From the NCBI RefSeq assembly GCF_007279655.1, contig NZ_QKWN01000004.1:186001-250000 (forward strand): DNA of 64,000 bases, in the 5' to 3' direction. Below, piece by piece: positions 25,548 to 33,652 of the stretch; position 1 is the stretch's first letter; each line of letters opens with the position of its first letter. This stretch comes from Robertkochia solimangrovi (GTDB taxonomy: Bacteria; Bacteroidota; Bacteroidia; Flavobacteriales; Flavobacteriaceae). The notes beneath the pieces are model-generated. The model was not told the origin of the DNA. It searched no databases and saw only the letters and a program-made list of their open reading frames with translations. The translations under genes and the position numbers were made by a program.

Positions 25548-28500
25548 TTAGAATGATGCGTTTAAACCGAACAAAACTGTTCTGGATTTCGGATAATTGA
25601 AGTAATCGATCCCAAAGGTTTGTATCCCGTCCATAGACAGATTGGAATTGATCTCTGGATCATAACCGGTATAATCGGTGATCACGAAGAGATTCTGTCC
25701 CGTTACCGACAATCTGATATTGCTCATAACGTCACCCAATCCGATAAGTTCAGGTTTCAGGTTATAACCCAGACTCGCATTGTTCAATCTCAGAAAGGCA
25801 CCATTCTCAAGATATCTGGTTGATACTGTATTTGAGTTGGTTATATCTTCCTCAGGATATTGAACCGTGATGTCTGAAGTATTGAAATTTGAGACCAATT
25901 GCCCTTTGGTGAACAATGACATCGCTGTATGGTTGTAAACCTTATTCCCGGATACCCCGTTGAAATTGAGAGACAGATCAAAGTTCTTATACCCCATATT
26001 TAGATAAAAGGCATAGATCACATCCGGTAAAGCACTTCCAACAATCATACGATCATCAGATAAAATGCTTAACCCGTCATCTCCTATTCCCAGAAATTCC
26101 TGCATATAGAAAGATCCGATCGGTTCTCCATTTATATTTCCATTGATGGTAGCATCAGTCTGACCGGCTCCCTGAGCAGCTCCTGTTGTCAGTACAGCAT
26201 AAGGAGAATCCACTACTTCATTCCTGGTGTAGGAAATATTACCACCGATATTATACGTGAAATTATCCGAGAAGTTTCCACGGTAATCCAGTGTAAACTC
26301 CAGACCGCTATTTTTGATCTCCATATCTGGAATATTGGTCCAGTATTTATCCGTTGGCTGAATAGGATCTGCAGGTGTTACTTCTAATAAGATATTTTCA
26401 GAAACCTTGTTGAAATAATCGATTGTACCAGTCAGACGGTTATTAAATAATCCGAAATCGAGTCCGATATTGGTCTGTGCTGACACCTCCCATTGAATAT
26501 CCGGATTCGCAAGTCGGGTGAAAATAGTTCCGTATGGATAATCATCAATTGTCGATTCGGTACCGTCAAGGGGATAGGTATCATTTCCGGTCTTGCTATC
26601 GGTATAGCTCAGTTTAGTGATCTTCGAAGGAATCTCCTGATTCCCTGTTTTACCCCAACTCGCTCTCAGTTTCAAATTATTGATCCAGTCGGAATCACTG
26701 ATAAAATCTTCATTCATGATATTCCATCCTAAGGCTACAGAAGGGAAGTATCCGTATCGATTGTTCTCCCCGAACTTCGATGACCCATCTGCTCTCATAG
26801 TAGCAGTGACCATATACTTATTATCCAGTACATAGTTCACCCTTCCGAAAAAAGATTGTAATTCATTCCTAACCGCGAAAGTATTCATGTAAGTTGGTGT
26901 ACTCTCCCCACTCACCTGATCCTGATATTTAGGATCGACGCCGTTATCAGAGAATCCTTCCATACTAAAGTTCTTTTGATGAACGAAAGTCTCCTGATAG
27001 GTATGACCCGCCAATACCGTTAGATTATGGCGTTCAGCCACCCAGTTATAGGTCAGTGTATTTTCCACAAGAAAGTTCTTGTTGGTGGTATAGATCGAGT
27101 TTAACGATCCATTTACATAATCTTCCAGTAACGGATAAGGCTTGGTCTGTACATCTCTTTCTGTGGTAGAATAATCAACCCCAAGATTTAATTTATAGGT
27201 AAGTCCTTTGATAAACTCAACCGAAGGAGCGATATTGGCAAGAATCCTGTTATTCACAGCTTCATCGCTATAGATCTCCTCACGGGTCATCGGATTCAAC
27301 ATATTATCCAGCAAAGTGGGTTCTCCGTCTGTATAAACCGGAGTGGTAGGATTAAGTTGCAACATATTGCTTACCATCGATCCCGAGGCCACCCTGGAGT
27401 TTTCCACTCTTGTGGCAGCGAGATTGTAGTCGATACTCAGATGCTTATTAAAGGCAGTTTGATTCATATTGAGTCGACCGGAATATAATTTCAAGTCATT
27501 CCCGCGAAGTATACCCTCCTGATCATTTACGGCAACGGAAGCCCGATAGGAAAAGTTTTCACCAGCATTACTCATGGAAAAATTGATATTCTGAGAGTAG
27601 GCTGTTCTCGTAAGTACATCCTGCCAGTCGGTATCGGCTCCCCCATCTTCCAGCGTTCCACCCGCTGCTGCTACCTGTCGACGAAATTCATCGGCGCTGA
27701 ACACATCCACTTTATTGGATAGTGTAGAAAATCCTGAGGTGAAACTAACATTCATTTGTGCGAGATCGGTCTTTCCTTTTTTGGTAGTGATCACGATCAC
27801 CCCATTAGCCGCTCTGGCTCCATAGATCGCGGTAGCAGAGGCATCCTTTAAAACATCGATACTCGCGATATCCTCAGGATTGATAAAGTTCAGCGGATTG
27901 GTTGCCACACCGGTATCAGAATTATCGAGCGCGAATCCGTCGATGACGTAAAGAGGCGTGGTTCCGGCTCTCATACTTCCAACCCCTCGGATGATCACAT
28001 CCTGTGTTGCTCCGGGTTCACCGCTTACAACAGAAACATTTACCCCGGCGATCTTACCCTGTAAAAGCTGTCCTGGGTTTGACACGAGTCCTTTATTGAA
28101 GTTATCACTGGTTACAGATCCTATAGAACCGGTGATATCCGATTTCTTCTGTGTTCCATACCCTACAACGACCACATCCTCCAGTTGGGTCTGATCAGGC
28201 ACAAGTTTCACATTGATTTGTTCGCTTCCCTGAATTTTAACTTCACTGGTTAAGTATCCGATATAGGAAATCTCGATGGTGGCTCCGGCCTCCACATCCA
28301 GGGTGAAATTACCGTCAAAATCAGTGGTGGTTCCGTTCATGGTTCCCTTTTCCCTAACGGAAGCTCCGGCCAGCGGAACCCCGGTTTCGTCAGTAACCGT
28401 TCCGGTAACGGTTTCAAAAAACACCTCCACCACGAGTATCGGTGCTTTTGGTTTCACATCTATGGAAATGGTTTGATTGATACGTTTAAAGGTCAGATTA

Positions 28501-28802
28501 TCTTCTCTGGCCATAAGTTCCAGTACCGATCTGAGTGACACATCCTGGTAATCCATACTATAATTCTTACCGGTGCGTTCCACCTTACGGTCATAGACGA
28601 ATTTAAAACCCGTCTGTTCTTCGATTTGTTTTAAGACCTCAACTACCCCTGAATTTTTTACGGAGAGGTCAATTTTATAATTCTCCAATCTTTGTCCCCT
28701 GGCTTCGGCAGCTATCACCGGGTTTAACAGTGACAATATGATCAGAAAGCAAAATGTCTGGAATGTCAACTTGATGAATTGTTTAATCGTTAGTGAATTC
28801 AT
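25548..28802 (-). CDS. SusC-family TonB-dependent transporter with STN domain
   Basis: A 1084-residue outer-membrane transporter. The order is signal peptide (to about 35), an STN/secretin-TonB N-terminal domain (about 42-115; VLKQIEEQTGFKFVYDRKVE), a carboxypeptidase-regulatory-like domain (about 130-205; VTGTVTDETGVPLAGASV), a TonB-box/plug region (EDVVVVGYGTQKKSDITGSI, then LLQGKIAGVNV, VLKDASATAIYGARAANGVI) and a C-terminal barrel ending in Phe. The STN domain is the part that signals to a FecR-type anti-sigma factor, which fits the FecR and sigma genes just upstream. It is the energised import channel of the locus and pairs with the SusD 18 nt downstream. Confidence 0.96.
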   Translation of the reverse strand: MNSLTIKQFIKLTFQTFCFLIILSLLNPVIAAEARGQRLENYKIDLSVKNSGVVEVLKQIEEQTGFKFVYDRKVERTGKNYSMDYQDVSLRSVLELMAREDNLTFKRINQTISIDVKPKAPILVVEVFFETVTGTVTDETGVPLAGASVREKGTMNGTTTDFDGNFTLDVEAGATIEISYIGYLTSEVKIQGSEQINVKLVPDQTQLEDVVVVGYGTQKKSDITGSIGSVTSDNFNKGLVSNPGQLLQGKIAGVNVSVVSGEPGATQDVIIRGVGSMRAGTTPLYVIDGFALDNSDTGVATNPLNFINPEDIASIDVLKDASATAIYGARAANGVIVITTKKGKTDLAQMNVSFTSGFSTLSNKVDVFSADEFRRQVAAAGGTLEDGGADTDWQDVLTRTAYSQNINFSMSNAGENFSYRASVAVNDQEGILRGNDLKLYSGRLNMNQTAFNKHLSIDYNLAATRVENSRVASGSMVSNMLQLNPTTPVYTDGEPTLLDNMLNPMTREEIYSDEAVNNRILANIAPSVEFIKGLTYKLNLGVDYSTTERDVQTKPYPLLEDYVNGSLNSIYTTNKNFLVENTLTYNWVAERHNLTVLAGHTYQETFVHQKNFSMEGFSDNGVDPKYQDQVSGESTPTYMNTFAVRNELQSFFGRVNYVLDNKYMVTATMRADGSSKFGENNRYGYFPSVALGWNIMNEDFISDSDWINNLKLRASWGKTGNQEIPSKITKLSYTDSKTGNDTYPLDGTESTIDDYPYGTIFTRLANPDIQWEVSAQTNIGLDFGLFNNRLTGTIDYFNKVSENILLEVTPADPIQPTDKYWTNIPDMEIKNSGLEFTLDYRGNFSDNFTYNIGGNISYTRNEVVDSPYAVLTTGAAQGAGQTDATINGNINGEPIGSFYMQEFLGIGDDGLSILSDDRMIVGSALPDVIYAFYLNMGYKNFDLSLNFNGVSGNKVYNHTAMSLFTKGQLVSNFNTSDITVQYPEEDITNSNTVSTRYLENGAFLRLNNASLGYNLKPELIGLGDVMSNIRLSVTGQNLFVITDYTGYDPEINSNLSMDGIQTFGIDYFNYPKSRTVLFGLNASF

Positions 28803-28851
28803 AATTTAGCATGACGTTTAATGATTATTAATTTTTAATTATTGAACTGCA

Positions 28852-28897
28852 GGCAGACTGTTTCCGCTCGCCAAAGTGTGACAGACTGCCTTTTTTT
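28852..28897. promoter_or_regulatory. Hairpin in the fecR-susC gap
   Basis: An imperfect inverted repeat GGCAGACTGT (28852-28861) / ACAGACTGCC (28881-28890), 10 bp with one central mismatch, is followed on the plus strand by TTTTTTT. No gene precedes it on the plus strand. On the minus strand it lies about 50 bp before the susC start, so it may be a leader or attenuator element, or a terminator after fecR. Confidence 0.35.
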
Positions 28898-28947
28898 ATA
28901 TAAGTTTCTCTATTTCATTGGCATGTTCAGATTTTAGTCAGGTTGTT

Positions 28948-29916
28948 TTAATCGGCACATCGGCCTTTGATCAGTATCTTTTTATCTTCGGTATATTCAT
29001 AGGAAAGTCCTTTTTTCACATACATCATACTTTCCAGCACTACAGAAAGTAGCTCATCATTATACGTTGCGGTCAAATGACTTTTACCGGTGCGTTCATG
29101 TTGAAAACGGATCGAGACTCCATACCATCGCTCAAGCGATTTTGCTACCTGCTCCAGCGGTACATCCTCAAAATGCAAGATCCCCTCTTTCCAATACAGG
29201 AAATCAGCGCTTTCTACCGACTTTCGGGAGATCGAACCTGTAGTTCTGTCGAAAACACCCTGTTCGTCAGGTCCCAATAACACTTCCATTTCAGGGGATG
29301 CCACCTTTACTTTCCCCGTTGCGACCGTTACGGCGATCTCGCTATTCCCGGAAAAGCTATTGACATTGAAGGTTGTTCCCAGAACAATGGTTTTGACTGC
29401 CCCCGTTTTAATGACAAAGGGCTTCTCAGGATTCCGGGTCACCTCGAAGAAGGCTTCTCCCTCCAATCTTACCGATCTGCAATCGTCATCAAATCTGTCT
29501 GGGAATTCCAATGTGCTTCCGGAATTCAAACGAACCGTACTGCCATCAGGAAGGACTATCGTCTTTTTCTGACCCCAAATTGTAGATTGCACCAATTGTT
29601 TAGCCTTTATTTCGGGCCTAATTGTTGGATACATGTTGGTATAGAGCAAATAGCCAAGTCCGATCACGAGAATAATCGATGCCGCAATTCTGGAGAACAT
29701 AAGCAGGTCCGGGTATTGACTTCTTCGGTTCTTTCGGTTTATAAAAGCATTGATATGCTTTCTGGCAGCTTCCTTGTGATTTGTGTTTTCAGATATGCTT
29801 TGGCTATAGCTGTTGAGCAATGTACTATCGAAAGTTTCAAGTAGTATTTCTTCCGCGGAGGTAATACTTCCATCGAGATATTTTCTAAGCAGCTCCTTAA
29901 TTTCCTTTTCAGTCAT
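28948..29916 (-). CDS. FecR-family anti-sigma factor
   Basis: A 322-residue single-pass membrane protein. A cytoplasmic N-terminal part (about 1-70, with KYLDGSITSAEE) should bind the sigma factor. One transmembrane helix lies at about 74-92 (ASIILVIGLGYLLY). The periplasmic FecR domain spans about 110-205 (TIVLPDGSTVRLNSGSTLEFP, RLEGEAFFEV, VLGTTFNVNSF), and a DUF4974-like C-terminal domain about 250-318 (FEDVPLEQVAKSLERWYG) contacts the transporter's STN domain in this family. Together with the ECF sigma upstream and SusC downstream it forms the usual transporter-to-sigma surface signalling chain. Confidence 0.95.
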   Translation of the reverse strand: MTEKEIKELLRKYLDGSITSAEEILLETFDSTLLNSYSQSISENTNHKEAARKHINAFINRKNRRSQYPDLLMFSRIAASIILVIGLGYLLYTNMYPTIRPEIKAKQLVQSTIWGQKKTIVLPDGSTVRLNSGSTLEFPDRFDDDCRSVRLEGEAFFEVTRNPEKPFVIKTGAVKTIVLGTTFNVNSFSGNSEIAVTVATGKVKVASPEMEVLLGPDEQGVFDRTTGSISRKSVESADFLYWKEGILHFEDVPLEQVAKSLERWYGVSIRFQHERTGKSHLTATYNDELLSVVLESMMYVKKGLSYEYTEDKKILIKGRCAD

Positions 29917-30032
29917 TGTGTATGTGTTCCAACTACATGTACCACAAACACACAGGTACTCACATCTGAAATTTCACTGATAATGATTCCTTAACAAAAT
30001 GAAGAACCGGTTAACCTTTAGATAAAAATGAC

Positions 30033-30605
30033 TTAAAGAAGGCAAAGTATTGCCGTAGGAATTTCTCTGCGAAGTTTTCTCAAAGCCAGTGAGATCTGGT
30101 TCTCAACGGAACGTTGTGAGATATTCAGTTTGAGGGCAATTTCTCGATTCGACAATTGATTGATACGGCTGAGCCTGAAGATCTCCTGACAACGTTCCGG
30201 GAGTGTTGCCAACACATTTTCGATACGGTTATTCATCGCGATCACATCTTCCTCCAACTCAACTTCTGATGGGATGAACACAGCATTTGCCGCTTCGATC
30301 TGTGTTATATTGAATTTCATATTACGAAGTGCGTTATAGGAGCGATATCGTATGGCCTTATAGAGATAGGCTTTAATATTATGGATATCGACTTCCTCGC
30401 GGCGCTGCCAGTAATCGATCCAAACCTCCTGAACAAGGTCTTTGGCAATGGAAGAATCCAGAACAAGAGATGCGGCATATGCAAACATAGGATCCCAAAG
30501 TAGATCGAATAATACATTAAAGGCATGTTGATCGGAATCTGCAACGAGTCCGGAAAGTTCCTCTAAAGAAATGGTATCGAGATATCCTTTACGCATCGAA
30601 AGCAA
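30033..30605 (-). CDS. ECF sigma factor (SusC/FecR-linked)
   Basis: A 190-residue RNA polymerase sigma factor of the extracytoplasmic-function class. Region 2 is visible around AYAASLVLDSSIAKDLVQEVWIDYWQRRE, and region 4 (LPERCQEIFRLSRINQLSNREIALKLNISQRSVENQISLALRKLR) carries the helix-turn-helix that reads the -35 element. Region 3 is absent, as in all ECF sigmas. It is first in the sigma/FecR/SusC/SusD locus, and its release by FecR should activate susC transcription. A second in-frame ATG at 30596 (MRKGYLDT) is an equally good start. Confidence 0.94.
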   Translation of the reverse strand: MLSMRKGYLDTISLEELSGLVADSDQHAFNVLFDLLWDPMFAYAASLVLDSSIAKDLVQEVWIDYWQRREEVDIHNIKAYLYKAIRYRSYNALRNMKFNITQIEAANAVFIPSEVELEEDVIAMNNRIENVLATLPERCQEIFRLSRINQLSNREIALKLNISQRSVENQISLALRKLRREIPTAILCLL

Positions 30606-30681
30606 ATCTAGTAAAATCGAAAAACGAGGATATTACGATAATGTAAATTCTGTCATTCATCGTATGTGCACATCCGGATAA

Positions 30682-30879
30682 AAATCAAGATGCAATGAAT
30701 CCAGGATCTTCAATAACCCGCGTATTAAGGCCTACTCCACTTTTCTTATGGCCGATAAGGACCTGTAGATCCTGTTCAATGATATTGGTTTTAATTTTAT
30801 AGAATTACCGGAATTTCTGAAAACCTATAGCCAAAAGCAGGAAATATTAAAGACTTTATTTCCAATCACACCCCAATAA
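30682..30879 (+). pseudogene. Possible decayed small ORF with an in-frame TAG
   Basis: The 398-bp gap between the sigma factor (minus) and a secreted protein gene (plus) holds one plus-strand frame that reads as plausible protein, including NPRIKAYSTFLMADKDL and, after a single TAG at 30766-30768, NDIGFNFIELPEFLKTYSQK, ending at a TAA. No usual start codon leads the first half. I do not recognise a family. It may be a remnant or coincidence. The rest of the gap holds only promoter-like AT-rich DNA. Confidence 0.25.
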
Positions 30880-31003
30880 TTTATTTCAATTCCTTTATAT
30901 TTAGTGATATATTGATCGCTTCTCCATTTGATCACTTTATAGGAGATGAATCAAAGGGCGTTCAAGGATAGTCATTATCTAGATTAATTTCAGATCCCTC
31001 TCT

Positions 31004-31480
31004 ATGAAACAACTTGTATTGATCTTTTGTATACTTGTATCTTCTCAGTTAAGCGCACAAAACCATTATACTTCTCCAAAATTACAGCTAAGCTTTGATA
31101 CTTCAGAAACACTGGAGGAATATGAAACAGAATCTGAATCAGTTATTGGTTTTGATAATGATGATTTTGCGGTGGATATAGAAATAATAGCGGCTGACCA
31201 GCAATCTGATAATTTCCTGAATGACCTTAGATACGTCGCCCATGCGATCGCCAGAGATTTTGGATTAGTGGATATTCAGGATGGTGGAAAGCTACCTAAG
31301 ATCGAAAATGCCTATTACGTCAAGGCTTACGATTTTGATGATGGCCTGAAATATCCATGTTATATTATTGCGATCTCCGATCCAAAACTGAAAAACACTT
31401 TTGAAATCTCTATAGACTGTTATAATGGGAATGCAAACGCTGCGGATGAGATCGTTAAAAGTATTCGTTTAAACCCATAA
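31004..31480 (+). CDS. Small secreted protein of unknown function
   Basis: A 158-residue protein with a clear signal peptide (MKQLVLIFCILVSSQLSA, then QNHY). The mature part is acidic, with a run of Glu, Asp and Ser (about 35-60), and ends in NAADEIVKSIRLNP. The alternating pattern and closing I-V-x-S-I-R resemble small periplasmic alpha/beta proteins that probe lipid or ligand binding (PsbP/DUF1795-like), but I cannot place it. It stands alone, with 318 bp before the next gene. Confidence 0.65.
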   Translation: MKQLVLIFCILVSSQLSAQNHYTSPKLQLSFDTSETLEEYETESESVIGFDNDDFAVDIEIIAADQQSDNFLNDLRYVAHAIARDFGLVDIQDGGKLPKIENAYYVKAYDFDDGLKYPCYIIAISDPKLKNTFEISIDCYNGNANAADEIVKSIRLNP

Positions 31481-31798
31481 GATTATAAAGGTCAAATTAA
31501 TATCCAGGATATACGCTTATATAGAAAGCCTTTTATTTACATCTATCTACTTCCGGGGTGCTGCTTCTTATTTAACCCGAATTTAATTCCATACTTACAA
31601 TTTACTGGATTTTTTCTTACATTAGCCTGAGCCGGATCTATTTTAGATTTTAGCTTGAATTTCATTTATCCCCCCGTAAAATTTAAAACTTAAGTGGTTC
31701 TCTATGTTGATTCATACAGAATTCCTTCAGTCAAATACAACCCATTGATGAATCAAATGGTTACTATTGATACGCGCCCTCTACCTAATGAATAAAAA
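31481..31798. other. Intergenic region without recognised features
   Basis: 318 bp of AT-rich DNA between the small secreted protein gene and the transglutaminase-like gene. No hairpin with a U-tract, no repeat and no convincing TTTG / TAnnTTTG pair was found. It presumably carries the promoter of the downstream pair. Confidence 0.5.
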
Positions 31799-33652
31799 AT
31801 GCTAAATGCGACAAGTTACATGAAAAGCACCATTTCTTATATCATTTTAATGATCTTCATACTTGGCTGTATTGGAAATGTTACCGGCCAGGAGATCCAT
31901 ATTAGCTCGAAGCATGAACAGATCGAAATACGTAACGATTCCAGTTTCATCAATGAAGTTACCGTCAACTTTAAGCTAAGTGATACACCCATACTCTTTC
32001 CTATAATTTATGATAAAGAACTGGAAAAGGTTAATGATGTAATGGTCTTCGAAAAGAAAGGAAGAAGATATAAACCCCTGAAAGATGTATTCATTTCTGA
32101 GGAAGAAGCAGAAAACAGTCTGGTATCCAGCAAGATCATAAAATTAATAGCTATACCCCCTGAGACCGAAGGTAAAATTACTTATAATATTGCCTGTGAC
32201 GAACTTATGTATTTTTCACATCTCAGGTTCTTCTCTTACCATGATATCGACACTTTAAAATATACAATTAAAGTTCCCGACAATTTTCATCTCAGCCACA
32301 ACATTATCTATAAGGATTCCCTGAAATTCTGGAATATAGATTCCGTAAAAACACAAGGTATCACATCATGGAACATCCAGTCTTCCTCAAAAAAAGTCCA
32401 GGACGATCCTTTGACTATGTTTGGGATCTATAAAAATTTTAAAGCCCCCTTTATGCGTACCATTGTAGCTCCGGATTCTTACAAGGACCGCTATAAAGAT
32501 TATCTCAATGACTGGTATCTTGAAAAGGTCAGGCCTACACAAGGTCTCAATGCAGAAGTTATAGCTCAAATCGATGAGCTCACGAAAGGTATCACAGACC
32601 CCAAGCAAAAAATGAAGATCCTCTATGACTATGTCAAAAACAATTTTAAATATGTTGCCATTGAGATTGGTATGGGAGCCTTCATACCCTACAGCGTAAA
32701 TGAAGTTTTCCGCAATAAACAAGGTGACTGTAAAGATCTTTCAAATTTCCTGTCTCAAATTCTGATCTATGAAGGTGTTCAAAGTGATATCGCCCTGGCA
32801 TCGACCTTTGATCATTTGAGTGATTGTGACTTTCCTTCTCTTAGCACAGCAAATCATGTGGTCTGTGTTGCTTATATCAATGGAAAGCCTGTAATACTGG
32901 ACCCTACAGATCCGATCCATGAGGCCGAAACTCCCGTCGAGAGCATTCAAAACAGATCGATTTTAATCGTAAATAAAGACGGCGGTGAATTTTATACCGT
33001 GAAAGCTAATACACCGGAGACCAACCTGATCGCCTATCAACTGAATTTAACAACAGACCGTTCGAATGCTACGATGTCCGGAAACTTCAATTGCACCTAT
33101 GAAGGTATCTCCGGAAACTTCCTTAAAAGACAATTTCTTTACTATAAAGGTGACGGACTTGATGCATTAGCTAAAGCTCATTACAATAATGTTTTCAGTG
33201 AACAGAAACTAAAGGATCCGCATTTAAATATTGCACATAACATGGTGAATGGGGAGGGAAATCTGATGATCAGCAATAAACTTATCGAAGACAATAGTAC
33301 TCTCTATGTTTTTCTCGATTTTATACCAGGTTTGTTTGAAAGTCAGGATCGTGAAACTTTACTGGAAGGCACCTATATCGGAAGTGGTTTCAGTAAAAAG
33401 GTCAATGCACTGATCGACCTGAAAATACCCTACCAATCCTTTGAACCTATCATTCATCGATTTAAAGAGAAAGGAGTTGTTCTGACCTATACAATAAAAC
33501 CTTTTTCTGAAACGATTCTTGAATGTAATTATGAATTTGAGATCGATTCAGGAACCATCGACAAGGATAACCTAAAATCGGTAAACAATATTTTAAGATC
33601 ATTTAAAGCACTCATTAATGACCCTCTTATCATTAAAAACAAAACGATATAA
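31799..33652 (+). CDS. DUF3857 / transglutaminase-like exported protein
   Basis: A 617-residue exported protein. After a signal region (ILMIFILGCIGNVTG) comes a beta-rich N-terminal domain like DUF3857 (about 35-230). A transglutaminase-core domain follows with the full catalytic triad order: Cys in QGDCKDLSNFL, His in TANHVVCVAYI and Asp in VILDPTDP. The C-terminal third is beta-rich. Papain-like transglutaminase folds in Bacteroidota are often proteases or peptidoglycan/peptide amidases; the reaction here is unknown. Cys near the end of the hydrophobic stretch could alternatively be a lipobox (FILGC). A second ATG at 31820 (MKSTISY) gives a more typical signal peptide. Its 3' end overlaps the next gene by 35 bp in another frame. 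Confidence 0.85.
   Translation: MLNATSYMKSTISYIILMIFILGCIGNVTGQEIHISSKHEQIEIRNDSSFINEVTVNFKLSDTPILFPIIYDKELEKVNDVMVFEKKGRRYKPLKDVFISEEEAENSLVSSKIIKLIAIPPETEGKITYNIACDELMYFSHLRFFSYHDIDTLKYTIKVPDNFHLSHNIIYKDSLKFWNIDSVKTQGITSWNIQSSSKKVQDDPLTMFGIYKNFKAPFMRTIVAPDSYKDRYKDYLNDWYLEKVRPTQGLNAEVIAQIDELTKGITDPKQKMKILYDYVKNNFKYVAIEIGMGAFIPYSVNEVFRNKQGDCKDLSNFLSQILIYEGVQSDIALASTFDHLSDCDFPSLSTANHVVCVAYINGKPVILDPTDPIHEAETPVESIQNRSILIVNKDGGEFYTVKANTPETNLIAYQLNLTTDRSNATMSGNFNCTYEGISGNFLKRQFLYYKGDGLDALAKAHYNNVFSEQKLKDPHLNIAHNMVNGEGNLMISNKLIEDNSTLYVFLDFIPGLFESQDRETLLEGTYIGSGFSKKVNALIDLKIPYQSFEPIIHRFKEKGVVLTYTIKPFSETILECNYEFEIDSGTIDKDNLKSVNNILRSFKALINDPLIIKNKTI

Noticed and set aside
25548-30605. Iron-siderophore uptake locus, because of FecR and an ECF sigma
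   Set aside because: FecR/sigma control is general for SusC-type transporters in this phylum. A SusD partner and two phosphatases follow and no siderophore genes are seen.
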